From NCBI RefSeq assembly GCF_030161475.1, contig NZ_BSUG01000023.1, positions 25,014-89,013 on the forward strand: 64,000 bases of DNA, given 5' to 3'. The notes beneath the pieces are model-generated. The model did no database searches. It had not been told where the DNA came from and saw only the letters and a program-made list of their open reading frames with translations. Of the stretch, positions 43,791 to 52,147 are shown piece by piece. The position numbers and the translations under genes were made by a program. The stretch comes from Tetragenococcus halophilus subsp. flandriensis. GTDB taxonomy: Bacteria > Bacillota > Bacilli > Lactobacillales > Enterococcaceae. Positions within the stretch are counted from its first letter, which is position 1. Every line of letters begins with the position of its first letter.

Positions 43791-44324
43791 ATGTCTGAAG
43801 AAATAGATGTTAACATCCGAGAAGCATTAGCCGAAGATGCTGAGCAAATCGTAAAAGTTTCGCAAGTTATCGGCAAACAAACGGAATTTCTAGTCATGGA
43901 TGAGTACGGTATGGATTTGCCGATGAATTTATTAGAAAATCAGCTTGAAACAATTTACGAGAGCGATAAGCAGCTGCTTTTGGTCGCAGAAGTAGACGGA
44001 CAAATCGTGGGAACTGCTTCTGTCAGAACAAGTGAAGAAAGTCGTGTTTCCCATATTGGCGAAGTTGGGATTTCCATTTTACAGGATTATTGGGGTATAG
44101 GCTTAGGGAGTGTCTTATTAGAAGAACTGCTTGATTGGGCCCAAGAAACGAACACGATCAGACGTTTAGAATTGACAGTACAAAAACAAAATGAACGAGC
44201 AATTCATCTGTATGAAAAATTTGGTTTTCAAACTGAAGCTGTATTAGAGCGTGGTGCTATCGGTGATGACGGACGATTTTTGGATGTATTGTTGATGAGT
44301 AAGATGATTGATCCTGCAAGCTAA
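43791..44324 (+). CDS. GNAT family N-acetyltransferase
   Basis: This encodes a 177-residue acetyltransferase of the type commonly found next to tsaE in Lactobacillales. The core GEVGISILQDYWGIGLGSVLLEELLDWA holds the acetyl-CoA loop, followed by LELTVQKQNERAIHLYEKFGF. The shape resembles ribosomal-protein or polyamine acetyltransferases (RimI/SpeG-like), but the substrate is not known. The start is the ATG at 43791 with GGGAGC upstream. It is co-transcribed with tsaE, and a 41-bp repeat array begins directly after it. Confidence 0.85.
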   Translation: MSEEIDVNIREALAEDAEQIVKVSQVIGKQTEFLVMDEYGMDLPMNLLENQLETIYESDKQLLLVAEVDGQIVGTASVRTSEESRVSHIGEVGISILQDYWGIGLGSVLLEELLDWAQETNTIRRLELTVQKQNERAIHLYEKFGFQTEAVLERGAIGDDGRFLDVLLMSKMIDPAS

Positions 44325-44325
44325 A

Positions 44326-44571
44326 TTGAATAGAGAAATGTGATTTCTTTACTCAAGAATTTGATAATGAGTAAAAGATTAGCAAATGCTTACTCAATAT
44401 CTTGATAACGAGTAAAGAATCAATGATCCATTACTCAATCGAGTGGATATTGGCGTAAAAAGCACCTAGCCATCTTATTTTTAGCTAATATTGAGTAATA
44501 AATGACTAATTCTTTACTCAAAATGACAAAATTGAGTAGAGAATCAAATTTTCCTTCCTCAAAAACGCTAA
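44326..44571. repeat. 41-bp tandem repeat array, family B
   Basis: Six units start at 44326, 44367, 44408, 44449, 44490 and 44531, every one exactly 41 bp after the last. The consensus begins WTGAGTAAAG and contains an inverted repeat GAGTAA...TTACTC within each good unit; the fourth unit is decayed. The array starts two bases after the stop codon of the GNAT gene and ends at a terminator for the opposite strand. Confidence 0.9.
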
Positions 44572-44576
44572 TAATA

Positions 44577-44610
44577 AAAGGCAAGAACCCAATGATGAGT
44601 TCTTGCCTTT
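44577..44610 (-). terminator. Terminator of the DnaQ-like gene
   Basis: AAAGGCAAGAAC pairs with GTTCTTGCCTTT, overlapping the last codon of the minus-strand exonuclease gene. Confidence 0.8.
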
Positions 44611-45142
44611 ATTTTGCCGTTACTAATTTTTTAAAAGGTTCAGTACCGAAATACTTTTCTTCTTCTAGTAAAATATTTGCGCAAGCACGACTATCAGCTA
44701 ATGCGTCGTGATGATTATCCAGTGGAATATGCAAAAAGTCACACATTGTATTCAAGCGATGATTACTGATCTCAGGGTAAAGCTTGCGGCTTGTTTTGAC
44801 TGTACATAATGATAAAAAACGGGCAGGTTCTAAGTCATAATAGTTTAGACAACCTGCTAATACGCTATTATCAAAACCGGCATTGTGAGCTACAACGAGA
44901 TTATTTTCTTGAAAGTAAGGATGGATCGTTTGCCAAATTTCAGGAAATTTTGGTGCATCGACAACATCTTCAGGCCGGATGCCGTGAATTTGAATATTTT
45001 TCCAGAAAAACTTTGTTTCCGGTTTGATCAAGGTATAATATTCGTCTACGATTTGGCTATTTTTTACCATCACTAAAGCTAGTGAACAAGCACTGTGTCT
45101 TTGGTAGTTAGCTGTTTCAAAATCCATTGCGACAAAATTCAT
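44609..45142 (-). CDS. DnaQ-like 3'-5' exonuclease
   Basis: This encodes a 177-residue DEDDh exonuclease related to the DNA polymerase III epsilon subunit. Motif Exo I is MDFETANYQ (Asp6, Glu8), Exo II is VAHNAGFDNSVL, and Exo III with the catalytic histidine is HDALADSRA. The domain stands alone, as in stand-alone proofreading or RNA-trimming enzymes of Firmicutes. The start is the ATG at 45142 with TAGGAGATG upstream; the frame continues to 45181 without a better site. Confidence 0.88.
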   Translation of the reverse strand: MNFVAMDFETANYQRHSACSLALVMVKNSQIVDEYYTLIKPETKFFWKNIQIHGIRPEDVVDAPKFPEIWQTIHPYFQENNLVVAHNAGFDNSVLAGCLNYYDLEPARFLSLCTVKTSRKLYPEISNHRLNTMCDFLHIPLDNHHDALADSRACANILLEEEKYFGTEPFKKLVTAK

Positions 45143-45326
45143 TTGATATTCATCTCCTATTAGAGGGTTGGTAGCAGCCAATTGATCCTTTTGAATACAC
45201 CATTATATTTTAGCACCGATCCAGTTCTCCTTCAAATTTTCTGTCGTGAGAAAGTAGGTTATATAAGTTTTGTTTTAAACAAAAATAAGTTAATATAAAA
45301 GCAAATTAAAGTTTGGGGGATCAGAG

Positions 45327-46241
45327 ATGAAGGTGGGCGTTTTAGGTCTAGGAAATATTGCGCAAAAAGCTTATTTACCTGTTTATACGCAAATGCAAGA
45401 TCAAGCAGAGTTTTATTTTGCGACTAGAAATAAAGAAGTACAAAAAAAGTTGCAAAATGAGTATCACCTACAGCATATGAGTACTTATTTGGATGATTTA
45501 TTAGCAGAAGGGATCCAAGCCTGTTTTATTCATACAGCGACCAAAACACATTATTCTTTGGTAAAAAAATGTTTAGAAAACGGTGTGGATGTATTTGTCG
45601 ATAAACCTTTAAGTGAAGATATTGCAGAAGTAGAAGAACTATTAAATCTAGCCAAAAAGAAAGAACGAATCTTAATGGTAGGATTTAATCGTCGCTTCGC
45701 TCCTATGATAGAAAGATTGAACAAACAAAAGAAGCGCATGTTATTTTTGGAAAAGAATCAGGTATTCAATTCTGAAGAGACGGCCTTTGAAATTTTTGAT
45801 GTTTTTTTACATTTGGTCGATACGGCAATTTATCTCTTAGATGATCCGGTTCAAACATTTTACAGTGATATTCGTGAAACTAAGCAATATTTAGAGACAG
45901 CTTTGCTTAAGTTAGAAACAAAACAATCGACAGCGATTTTGAGTATGGATACTAAAAGTGGAAGTAATCAGGAAAACTATCAAGTAACTAGCGAAAAAGG
46001 AACGCATCGTTTAACGCATTTAACAAAATATATCACGCAAAAAGAAAATATAGAGCAGGTGGAAACTTTTGGTGATTGGGAAAATACTTTGGTAAAACGC
46101 GGGTTCTATCCAATGGTTCAAGCTTTTCTTACCGCTTTAAAGACGCGATCAACGACGGATTTACATCAGGAAAATGTATACGATAGTCATAAAATTTGCG
46201 CGGAAATATTAAAACAAGTTGAAAAAAATAGAATGAGCTAA
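45327..46241 (+). CDS. Gfo/Idh/MocA family oxidoreductase
   Basis: This encodes a 304-residue NAD(P)-dependent oxidoreductase. The Rossmann motif is GVLGLGNIAQKAYLPVY at the N-terminus, the catalytic lysine is in FVDKPLSEDIAEVEEL (EKP motif variant DKP), and HLVDTAIYLL matches the active-site helix of the family. It would act on a sugar or cyclitol derivative, not identifiable. GGGGGATCAG precedes the ATG. It lies just upstream of murB on the same strand, 71 bp apart. Confidence 0.86.
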   Translation: MKVGVLGLGNIAQKAYLPVYTQMQDQAEFYFATRNKEVQKKLQNEYHLQHMSTYLDDLLAEGIQACFIHTATKTHYSLVKKCLENGVDVFVDKPLSEDIAEVEELLNLAKKKERILMVGFNRRFAPMIERLNKQKKRMLFLEKNQVFNSEETAFEIFDVFLHLVDTAIYLLDDPVQTFYSDIRETKQYLETALLKLETKQSTAILSMDTKSGSNQENYQVTSEKGTHRLTHLTKYITQKENIEQVETFGDWENTLVKRGFYPMVQAFLTALKTRSTTDLHQENVYDSHKICAEILKQVEKNRMS

Positions 46242-46312
46242 ACTAGCAGTAGTCAGTTCGCTAAGAACGTGATAGAATGAGTAAGATGTTTGCAAAAAAG
46301 GAGAAATTCTCG

Positions 46313-47245
46313 GTGGATAAAGAAAAATTAGTACAACAATTTCCTGCGATTAATTTATTGATAGATGAACCTTTAAAATATTATACATTTACAAAAACAG
46401 GTGGACCAGCTGATGTTTTAGCTTTTCCGGAAACTGCTGAGGAAGCAGAAGAATTAGTTTTGTATTGTCGTAACCATGACATTCCCTGGCTAGTTTTAGG
46501 AAACGCTAGTAACTTAATTGTTCGTGATGGTGGCATCCGAGGACTTGTCATTATGCTTTTGTCGATGGATCAAATTAAAGTTACTGACGATACAGTTGAA
46601 GTACAAGCAGGTGCCCGCTTAATAGATACCAGCTATGCAGCGCTTGATGCGTCTTTGAGTGGTTTAGAATTTGCTTGTGGCATTCCTGGAAGTGTGGGCG
46701 GTGCAGTCTTTATGAATGCTGGTGCTTATGGCGGTGAAATAAAAGATGTATTTGCTTCTAGCGATGTTTTGATGCCAGATGGTACAGTGCAAACTTTTTC
46801 TAACCAAGATATGGATTTTAGCTATCGAAATAGTATCATTCAAGTTCGCCACGGCATTATTTTAAATGCACGCTTTTCACTACAAGAAGGACAGCATCAT
46901 TTTATCAAAGAACGTATGGATGAGTTGACTTATTTACGAGAATCTAAACAACCCCTAGAATACCCTTCCTGTGGGAGTGTCTTTAAAAGACCACCTGGCC
47001 ACTTCACAGGACAGTTGATCCAAGAAGCTGGTCTACAAGGATTACAATGGGGCGGCGCGCAGGTTTCTAATAAACACGCAGGTTTTATTATTAACCTAGA
47101 TGGTGCAACAGCTACAGATTATGTAGAACTGATCGGTCATATTCAAGAAGTGATCAAAGAAAAATTTGACGTTGATTTGCAAACCGAGGTAAGAATTATC
47201 GGAGAAGAAGTCAATGAGACAATGATTGATAAAAACCAGAAATAG
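46313..47245 (+). CDS. murB: UDP-N-acetylenolpyruvoylglucosamine reductase
   Basis: This encodes a 310-residue FAD enzyme that makes UDP-MurNAc in peptidoglycan synthesis. TFTKTGGPADVLAFPE and GNASNLIVRDGGIRGLVI bind FAD, GIPGSVGGAVFMNAGAYGGE contains the catalytic tyrosine region, and the proton-donor serine is in YPSCGSVFKRPPGHFTGQLI, which marks the type II (Gram-positive) form. I chose the GTG at 46313, nine bases after AAGGAG; the ATG at 46277 lacks a site. A terminator follows. Confidence 0.95.
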   Translation: MDKEKLVQQFPAINLLIDEPLKYYTFTKTGGPADVLAFPETAEEAEELVLYCRNHDIPWLVLGNASNLIVRDGGIRGLVIMLLSMDQIKVTDDTVEVQAGARLIDTSYAALDASLSGLEFACGIPGSVGGAVFMNAGAYGGEIKDVFASSDVLMPDGTVQTFSNQDMDFSYRNSIIQVRHGIILNARFSLQEGQHHFIKERMDELTYLRESKQPLEYPSCGSVFKRPPGHFTGQLIQEAGLQGLQWGGAQVSNKHAGFIINLDGATATDYVELIGHIQEVIKEKFDVDLQTEVRIIGEEVNETMIDKNQK

Positions 47246-47259
47246 AAGTTAATTTAAGA

Positions 47260-47314
47260 TATTAGAAGATCCATAGAAGTTCGCCTGTTTGTGCAAATTT
47301 CTGTGGATTTTTTT
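47260..47314 (+). terminator. Terminator after murB, copy 1 of a repeated motif
   Basis: CCATAGAAGTT / AAATTTCTGTGG forms the stem, followed by seven T. The left part, TATTAGAAGATCCATAGAA at 47260-47278, is repeated identically at 49062-49080 on the far side of the sulfur gene pair. Confidence 0.8.
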
Positions 47315-47738
47315 ATTACCAGCATTCAAATAATAAGAAAAAAAGATTAGAAAAATTTAGAAAAAAGTGCTAATATTGTGTAAGAGTTAACAAGTTAGTG
47401 ATTTGATTTTAAATATGCCCTTTATCTGATTAAATGGGATTATTTATTTCAAAAATGGGAGCGCTATCCTGTATGACATAATTACTTTAAATAATTTAGA
47501 AAAATTGAATATCGTGACTGATTTTTTTGTTCAAAACATCACATTAAGAAAATCAAAATTAATACAAGCTACAATTTTAAGGATTCATTATTTTTTATGA
47601 TTATTACTGTCTATAACAGTCAATTGGATTGTTAAACATTTGTTGTGAGCAGGAAGAAGTGAATTGATGAAAGAAAATAATATTACGAAAGAATGAAATG
47701 ATAGAAATACATAGGTGACTTATAAGGGAGGAAATAGA
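47315..47738. other. Intergenic region upstream of YeeE/YedE gene
   Basis: About 420 bases with very high AT content and no credible gene. It contains a weak cre-like sequence TGGGAGCGCTATCC at 47456 and a nine-codon frame MKENNITKE at about 47668 behind AGGAAG. The promoter of the following operon must lie here, but I cannot place it with confidence. Confidence 0.5.
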
Positions 47739-48794
47739 ATGAGTGGGTTTATTATAGGGATTTTGTTGGGCTTTATTATGAAAAGAAGTCGTTTTTGTTT
47801 AGCGGGAAATTTACGTGATGCTTACTTAGAAAAAAAGCCCAAAGGTATTTATGCTTTTTTATTAATTATACTGATTACTAGTTTGATTTATTTTACTATG
47901 ACTTTATCAGGAATTATTCCCGAGCGTCCTGAGCAAGAATCATTTTCTTTATTGGCTGCTACTATAGGAGGTCTTATGTTTGGTTTCGGTGCCATCTTAG
48001 CAAATGGCTGTGTGGTATCGTCATTATTAAAAGTAGGCGATGGACGATTAGCCGGCGTCATGTCTTTATTGAGTTTTGCGATTGTTGCTGCAGCAGGAAC
48101 CCAAGGCCTTCTTGCACCCTTAGTAGGAAATATGCAAACAACTTTTGTTGTTAACGATCAATTGTTTGAATTGATACCGTTTCCAGTTCTTTTTATTATT
48201 GTTCCAGCTCTTCTTATCGTAGCGTATCTAATTTATAGAAATCGGAAGAAGGAGAAAAAGGCAATACAGCTACCAAGCCAGTTTTCAGGCATGCGTCACT
48301 TTCTTTTTGAAAAAAAATTAGATATACGTATCGCAGCGATAATAATTGGACTTTTAGCTGGATCAAGTTTTCTATTTAGCTATTTAACCGGTCGTTACGG
48401 CAGTATGGGAATTACTACATCAGTTGTCTCTTGGTTAAATATTTTCAGTCAAAATGTGAATGAGTTAAACTGGGCTAGCTTTTTTGTAGTAGGTATTATC
48501 GCAGGGTCTTTTATTTATGCCCTAGGAAGCTCAGAGTTTAGCTTTAAAGGAACTGATGGCAAAACCTTAGCTAAATCAACATTGGGCGGTGCAATGATGG
48601 GACTTGGAGCTATTGTTGGACAAGGCTGTTTAGTTGGTAACGGTATTATTGGCACCGCAATGTTTTCTCTAAATGCCTGGATCAACTTTGCTTTTATCTT
48701 AATAGGGATCTGGATTGGAACTTATGTATTTTACGTAAAACCATTACAAGAAATTAGAATTGAAAACAAGGAGGAAAAGGCTTATGTCAATTAA
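47739..48794 (+). CDS. YeeE/YedE (TsuA-like) sulfur transporter
   Basis: This encodes a 351-residue membrane protein of the YeeE/YedE family, whose studied members import thiosulfate or related sulfur compounds through conserved cysteines. It has about nine hydrophobic helices and two duplicated halves, each with a G-rich cysteine motif: FGFGAILANGCVVSSLLKVGDG near residue 80 and GLGAIVGQGCLVGNGIIGT near residue 295, plus RFCLAGNLRDAY near the start. The ATG at 47739 follows GGGAGG. It overlaps the tusA-like gene by 11 bp, so uptake and cytoplasmic sulfur relay are probably coupled. Confidence 0.88.
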   Translation: MSGFIIGILLGFIMKRSRFCLAGNLRDAYLEKKPKGIYAFLLIILITSLIYFTMTLSGIIPERPEQESFSLLAATIGGLMFGFGAILANGCVVSSLLKVGDGRLAGVMSLLSFAIVAAAGTQGLLAPLVGNMQTTFVVNDQLFELIPFPVLFIIVPALLIVAYLIYRNRKKEKKAIQLPSQFSGMRHFLFEKKLDIRIAAIIIGLLAGSSFLFSYLTGRYGSMGITTSVVSWLNIFSQNVNELNWASFFVVGIIAGSFIYALGSSEFSFKGTDGKTLAKSTLGGAMMGLGAIVGQGCLVGNGIIGTAMFSLNAWINFAFILIGIWIGTYVFYVKPLQEIRIENKEEKAYVN

Positions 48795-49005
48795 TATTAA
48801 TGCCAAAGGGCTAGATTGCCCACTACCTTTAATGGAACTAAAAAAGGCAATCAGTAAAAGTAGTAAAGGAGATGTTATCGTAGTTGAATTTACTTGTCCT
48901 GAAGCAGTGGAAAATTTGCCGAATTATTGTTCAGAAAATGACCATGAAGTTCTATCATTCGATAAGTTAAACACGTCTAGTTGGAAAATTATTGTGCGTA
49001 AATGA
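48784..49005 (+). CDS. TusA-like sulfur carrier protein
   Basis: This encodes a 73-residue TusA/SirA/YeeD-family protein. The active motif is GLDCPLPLMELKKAI with Cys12-Pro13, where the cysteine carries a persulfide. The protein ends in WKIIVRK as usual. In YeeE-YeeD pairs the partner takes thiosulfate-derived sulfur from the transporter. AAGGAGG precedes the ATG at 48784, which lies inside the end of the transporter gene. No other sulfur-assimilation gene is adjacent. Confidence 0.9.
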   Translation: MSININAKGLDCPLPLMELKKAISKSSKGDVIVVEFTCPEAVENLPNYCSENDHEVLSFDKLNTSSWKIIVRK

Positions 49006-49061
49006 AGAGCTTTATTAAAATAGCCATACAAGATATTGTACGATAACTGCATTCATGAAAG

Positions 49062-49113
49062 TATTAGAAGATCCATAGAAATTCGCCTATTTGTTTCGAG
49101 CGAATTTCTATGG
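49062..49113 (+). terminator. Terminator after TusA-like gene, copy 2
   Basis: CCATAGAAATTCGC (49073-49086) and GCGAATTTCTATGG (49100-49113) form a perfect 14-bp stem, followed by a T-rich tail. Its left part repeats the sequence at 47260. Confidence 0.85.
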
Positions 49114-49208
49114 TATTTTATTTTTCACGGAAATTATATACCATTAGTGAATTTTGTCCTAGTAATTCGACATATCTTAAGCAAATAAGAAAAAAATTAT
49201 TGACTATA

Positions 49209-49258
49209 AATAAGCATTGATAAATCTCTCAAGAGAAGTTTATCAATGCTTATTTTTA
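49209..49258. terminator. Terminator of the XRE regulator gene
   Basis: AAATAAGCATTGATAAA pairs with TTTATCAATGCTTATTT around a loop containing CTCTCAAGAGAAG; it is convergent-facing, with T runs on both sides. Confidence 0.85.
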
Positions 49259-49259
49259 A

Positions 49260-49586
49260 TTAATTATCATAAGTATCAAGGATTTCATTAAAAGCTTTTA
49301 GTAACGTTTCTTTTTTAGGGTTGCGCTCTATTTTTTGGAGAAACTGATTAATTTGATTATCATTTTGTTCGAATGGTTGAAAAAGTGTCGTTAAGTTGAT
49401 ATTTAATGCGTTAGTGATTCTTATTAGTGTGCTAAGTGTCCAATTACGTTGGCCTCTTTCCAATAAACCAATTTGGTCGGAAGTTAAATTGACTAACTCA
49501 CCGACTTCTTGTTGTGTTAAACCGTTCATTTCTCGATAAGCTACAAGCTGTTTACCGATTTCTTTTTCTTGTCCTAACTTCATCAA
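49260..49586 (-). CDS. XRE family transcriptional regulator
   Basis: This encodes a 108-residue DNA-binding protein. The Cro/C1-type helix-turn-helix covers residues about 11-65: LVAYREMNGLTQQEVGELVNLTSDQIGLLERGQRNWTL shows the pattern of five helices (quoted in part). The C-terminal 40 residues are helical and may dimerise. AGGAGA precedes the ATG. It stands alone between the sulfur pair and the sugar-acid region and has no recognisable prophage neighbour. The target is unknown; regulation of the divergent sugar-acid operon is possible. Confidence 0.82.
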   Translation of the reverse strand: MMKLGQEKEIGKQLVAYREMNGLTQQEVGELVNLTSDQIGLLERGQRNWTLSTLIRITNALNINLTTLFQPFEQNDNQINQFLQKIERNPKKETLLKAFNEILDTYDN

Positions 49587-49778
49587 TATTCTCCTATATT
49601 TTGTTGACGATATTCATTTTAACTCGCGTATATTAATTACTAAATTAATTATAGGTTTTAGTATATTTTTTATACACAGATTAATAATAAGTTTTTTTAA
49701 TAAAACATTGATTAAAAGTAATTTAAGAGTTACAATAAATTTGTGTTTTTAGTATTTAATTAATTATTAGTTTGTTTT

Positions 49779-49792
49779 TGAAAGCGCTAAAA
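49779..49792 (+). promoter_or_regulatory. cre site upstream of the sugar-acid operon
   Basis: TGAAAGCGCTAAAA matches the CcpA consensus TGWNANCGNTNWCA at all but one specified position. It lies about 290 bp before the first gene and 36 bp before a strong hairpin, so carbon catabolite control of the operon is likely. Confidence 0.7.
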
Positions 49793-49828
49793 TTTTGGAT
49801 AGGGGGAGTAACTGAATCTTGTAGGCTT

Positions 49829-49882
49829 AACCCAAGCTTTTTCTTTAGTTTAGGCTAAAGAAAAGTTTGGGTTTTATTTTTA
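49829..49882 (+). terminator. Leader terminator or attenuator
   Basis: AACCCAAGCTTTTTCTTTAG and CTAAAGAAAAGTTTGGGTT pair over about 19 bp around TTTAGG, followed by TTATTTTT. It stands between the cre site and the first gene at 50082 with no gene before it, so it could attenuate the operon's transcript. Confidence 0.7.
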
Positions 49883-50081
49883 CTTTAAATAATAAGCGGA
49901 GGCGAGGAGGGTTTAATAATAATTTATAAATAAGAATATGAACTAATAAACAATAACTGATAATTAAAGGAGGTGAAAACATATAACATAGCTTTTCAAA
50001 TTTTTAGGCATTAAGAGTATCAATTTCTAATGTTGCAGAGACTATTAACCAAGTGAAAATATTTATACGAAGGAGAAAAAG
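49883..50081 (+). other. Leader region with spare ribosome-binding sites
   Basis: This stretch contains GAGGAGGG at about 49903 and AAAGGAGGTGA at about 49968, neither followed by a convincing gene; the second could start a 13-codon frame at its GTG. The true site for the 50082 gene is GAAGGAG at about 50070. Confidence 0.4.
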
Positions 50082-51050
50082 ATGAACAAATTTAAAGTTG
50101 TAGCAACTACCGTAACTTTTGGAAAATTTAATAATGCGCCTGTAGAAAGATTAATAAAAGCAGGTTGTGAAGTAACTACTAATAAAAAAGGGAGGCCGTT
50201 TACTGAAAAAGAAATTATTCAAGAGTCAAAAGGAGCAGATGCATTAATTGTTGGAACTGATAAGATAACTAATAATGTAATTAATAATTTGGATAATTCA
50301 GTTAAAATTATTGCGAAACATGGGGTGGGTTTTGACTCAATTGATTTAGAATCTGCTAGAAAAAGAAATATTTTTGTTACAAACGTTCCTGGTGCTAATA
50401 GCAATGAAGTTGCAGATTTAGCTATTGGTTTTCTAATTTCATTAGCGCGAAATATACCAATTGGCAATAAAGAGGTACGCGAAGGGATTTGGAATAAGCG
50501 TGCTGGAATAAGCATGAAAAACAAAACGATTGGTGTAATTGGAACGGGAGCAATTGGTTCGGAAGTTATCAAAAGAACTATAGGTTTTGGTATGAAAGTA
50601 CTTGCTTACGATTTAGTAGAGAACTCTGAAGTTGTTGAATTAGGAGCTGAATATGTCGATAAAGAAACGTTATTAAAAGATTCCGATTTTATTACATTAC
50701 ATGTTCCCGATACTTCTGAGACACACCATTTTATTGGAAAGAACGAATTAGAATTAATGAAGGAAAATGCCCTCATTGTTAACAGTGCTCGAGCAGGATT
50801 AGTTGATTATACTGCATTAGATAAAGCTTTAACAGAAGGAAGAATAATGGGATATGCTACAGATGATTTTGAGCAAGAACCAACACCATATTTAAATATA
50901 TTTGAACATGAAAACGTAGTTGTTACTCCACATATTGGCGCTACTACAATTGATGCTAATTTAACCATGGGAAATGGTGCTGTGGATTGTGTATTAGCAA
51001 TAAAAAATGATAAACGTCCACCTGAAAAAAATATAAGGAATGGAATGTAG
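50082..51050 (+). CDS. D-2-hydroxyacid dehydrogenase (SerA-like)
   Basis: This encodes a 322-residue NAD-dependent D-isomer-specific 2-hydroxyacid dehydrogenase. The Rossmann motif is GVIGTGAIGSEVIKR near residue 151, Asp177 after the second strand fits NAD preference, and the catalytic residues are Arg237 (NSARAGLVD), Glu266 (DDFEQEP) and His284 (TPHIGATT). No ACT domain is present, so it is not a regulated biosynthetic SerA. As first gene of an operon with a PTS, a dehydratase and an aldolase, it probably oxidises or reduces a hydroxyacid of the catabolic route. AAGGAG precedes the ATG. Confidence 0.87.
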   Translation: MNKFKVVATTVTFGKFNNAPVERLIKAGCEVTTNKKGRPFTEKEIIQESKGADALIVGTDKITNNVINNLDNSVKIIAKHGVGFDSIDLESARKRNIFVTNVPGANSNEVADLAIGFLISLARNIPIGNKEVREGIWNKRAGISMKNKTIGVIGTGAIGSEVIKRTIGFGMKVLAYDLVENSEVVELGAEYVDKETLLKDSDFITLHVPDTSETHHFIGKNELELMKENALIVNSARAGLVDYTALDKALTEGRIMGYATDDFEQEPTPYLNIFEHENVVVTPHIGATTIDANLTMGNGAVDCVLAIKNDKRPPEKNIRNGM

Positions 51051-51056
51051 ATAGGT

Positions 51057-52091
51057 ATGAATTTTTATAAAAAAGATCTTATTAAAATGAAAAGATGTTA
51101 TACAGTTGAACCAGTACAAATAGACAAAAAAGACGGTTTTATATTTGCAAGTGATGGAGAAAATGGAGAAGGAGTCGCGCTTTTAGGAGATAATTTCGAA
51201 GAAAAGGAGGAACTTTGGAACGACGCTGGCGGCTGTATGAGCATTAAGCAAATACCAGGTAAACAAAATGAATTTTTAGCTATTCATGAATTTTACTTAA
51301 AAAAATCTCCTAGCTTGTCTAAAATCGTATGGATTAAAAAAAAAGATAATACTTGGATTAAAAAAGATTTAATACATTTTCCATTTATTCATAGAATGGA
51401 TATCGTGGAAATAAACAATATTAAATTCGTTATTTTTGCAACGATATCTCATTTTAAAAAGAATAAAGAAGATTGGGAACTTCCGGGGGCTGTTTATGCA
51501 TTTAAACTTCCTAATAACTATTTTGAGGATTTTTATATTAACCCAAAATTAATTTTTGAAGGATTATATAAAAACCACGGTTATTTTAATAATGGTAAAG
51601 GACAATTATATTTTTCTGGTGTTCAAGGTATAGTTGAACTTAATTTAACTAATTCTTATTTAGAAAACTGGGAAACTACTAATATTTATAATAGACCAAC
51701 CAGTGATATGCTCCTGTATGATTTAGATAAAGATGGCAAAAATGAGTTAGTTAAAATTGATGATTTTCATGGTAATGCTGTGAGAATTCTTAAAAAAAAT
51801 AAACAAAATGAATATGTAGAACAATATATTTATTCTAATGGAGCTGAAATCATTCATGGTTTATCAGTAATAGAGATTGGTGAAACCCCAGTAGTAATAG
51901 TAAGTGCTCGCAAAGGTACTGCTGAATTAATAGCTATACAATATGCAGACGGTGAGTATGTAAAAGAAGTAATTGATTCAGGATTCGGTCCAATTAATGT
52001 TACTACAGCAAATTTTGAAGATAAGATATACATTGGTGTAGCAAATCACACAACAGACAAAGCCACCATTTATAAATTAATTGATAGTTAG
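51057..52091 (+). CDS. FG-GAP/VCBS-like beta-propeller protein
   Basis: This encodes a 344-residue protein of unknown function. It is built of repeated four-strand blocks and has one clear FG-GAP-type calcium loop, LLYDLDKDGKNELVKID near residue 220 (DxDxDGxxE), followed by VVIVSARKGTAELIAIQY. There is no signal peptide, so it is cytoplasmic, which is unusual for this fold. The start ATG at 51057 has only a weak site and lies six bases after the dehydrogenase gene, so it is probably coupled to it. In this operon it could be a sugar-acid lactonase or a structural protein, but no catalytic motif supports that. Confidence 0.6.
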   Translation: MNFYKKDLIKMKRCYTVEPVQIDKKDGFIFASDGENGEGVALLGDNFEEKEELWNDAGGCMSIKQIPGKQNEFLAIHEFYLKKSPSLSKIVWIKKKDNTWIKKDLIHFPFIHRMDIVEINNIKFVIFATISHFKKNKEDWELPGAVYAFKLPNNYFEDFYINPKLIFEGLYKNHGYFNNGKGQLYFSGVQGIVELNLTNSYLENWETTNIYNRPTSDMLLYDLDKDGKNELVKIDDFHGNAVRILKKNKQNEYVEQYIYSNGAEIIHGLSVIEIGETPVVIVSARKGTAELIAIQYADGEYVKEVIDSGFGPINVTTANFEDKIYIGVANHTTDKATIYKLIDS

Positions 52092-52147
52092 GTCTTCTAT
52101 ACTTACCCTTTTAGGAGGAAGGTATAACAAATCAAAAGGAGGATGTA

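Noticed and set aside
47456..47469. cre-like TGGGAGCGCTATCC upstream of the YeeE/YedE gene.
   Set aside because: Two mismatches to the consensus and a long distance from the gene make it too weak to call.
49260..49586. XRE regulator taken as the edge of a prophage or island.
   Set aside because: No integrase, attachment repeats or phage genes accompany it. The sugar-acid region beyond it may be acquired, but no boundary repeat was found.
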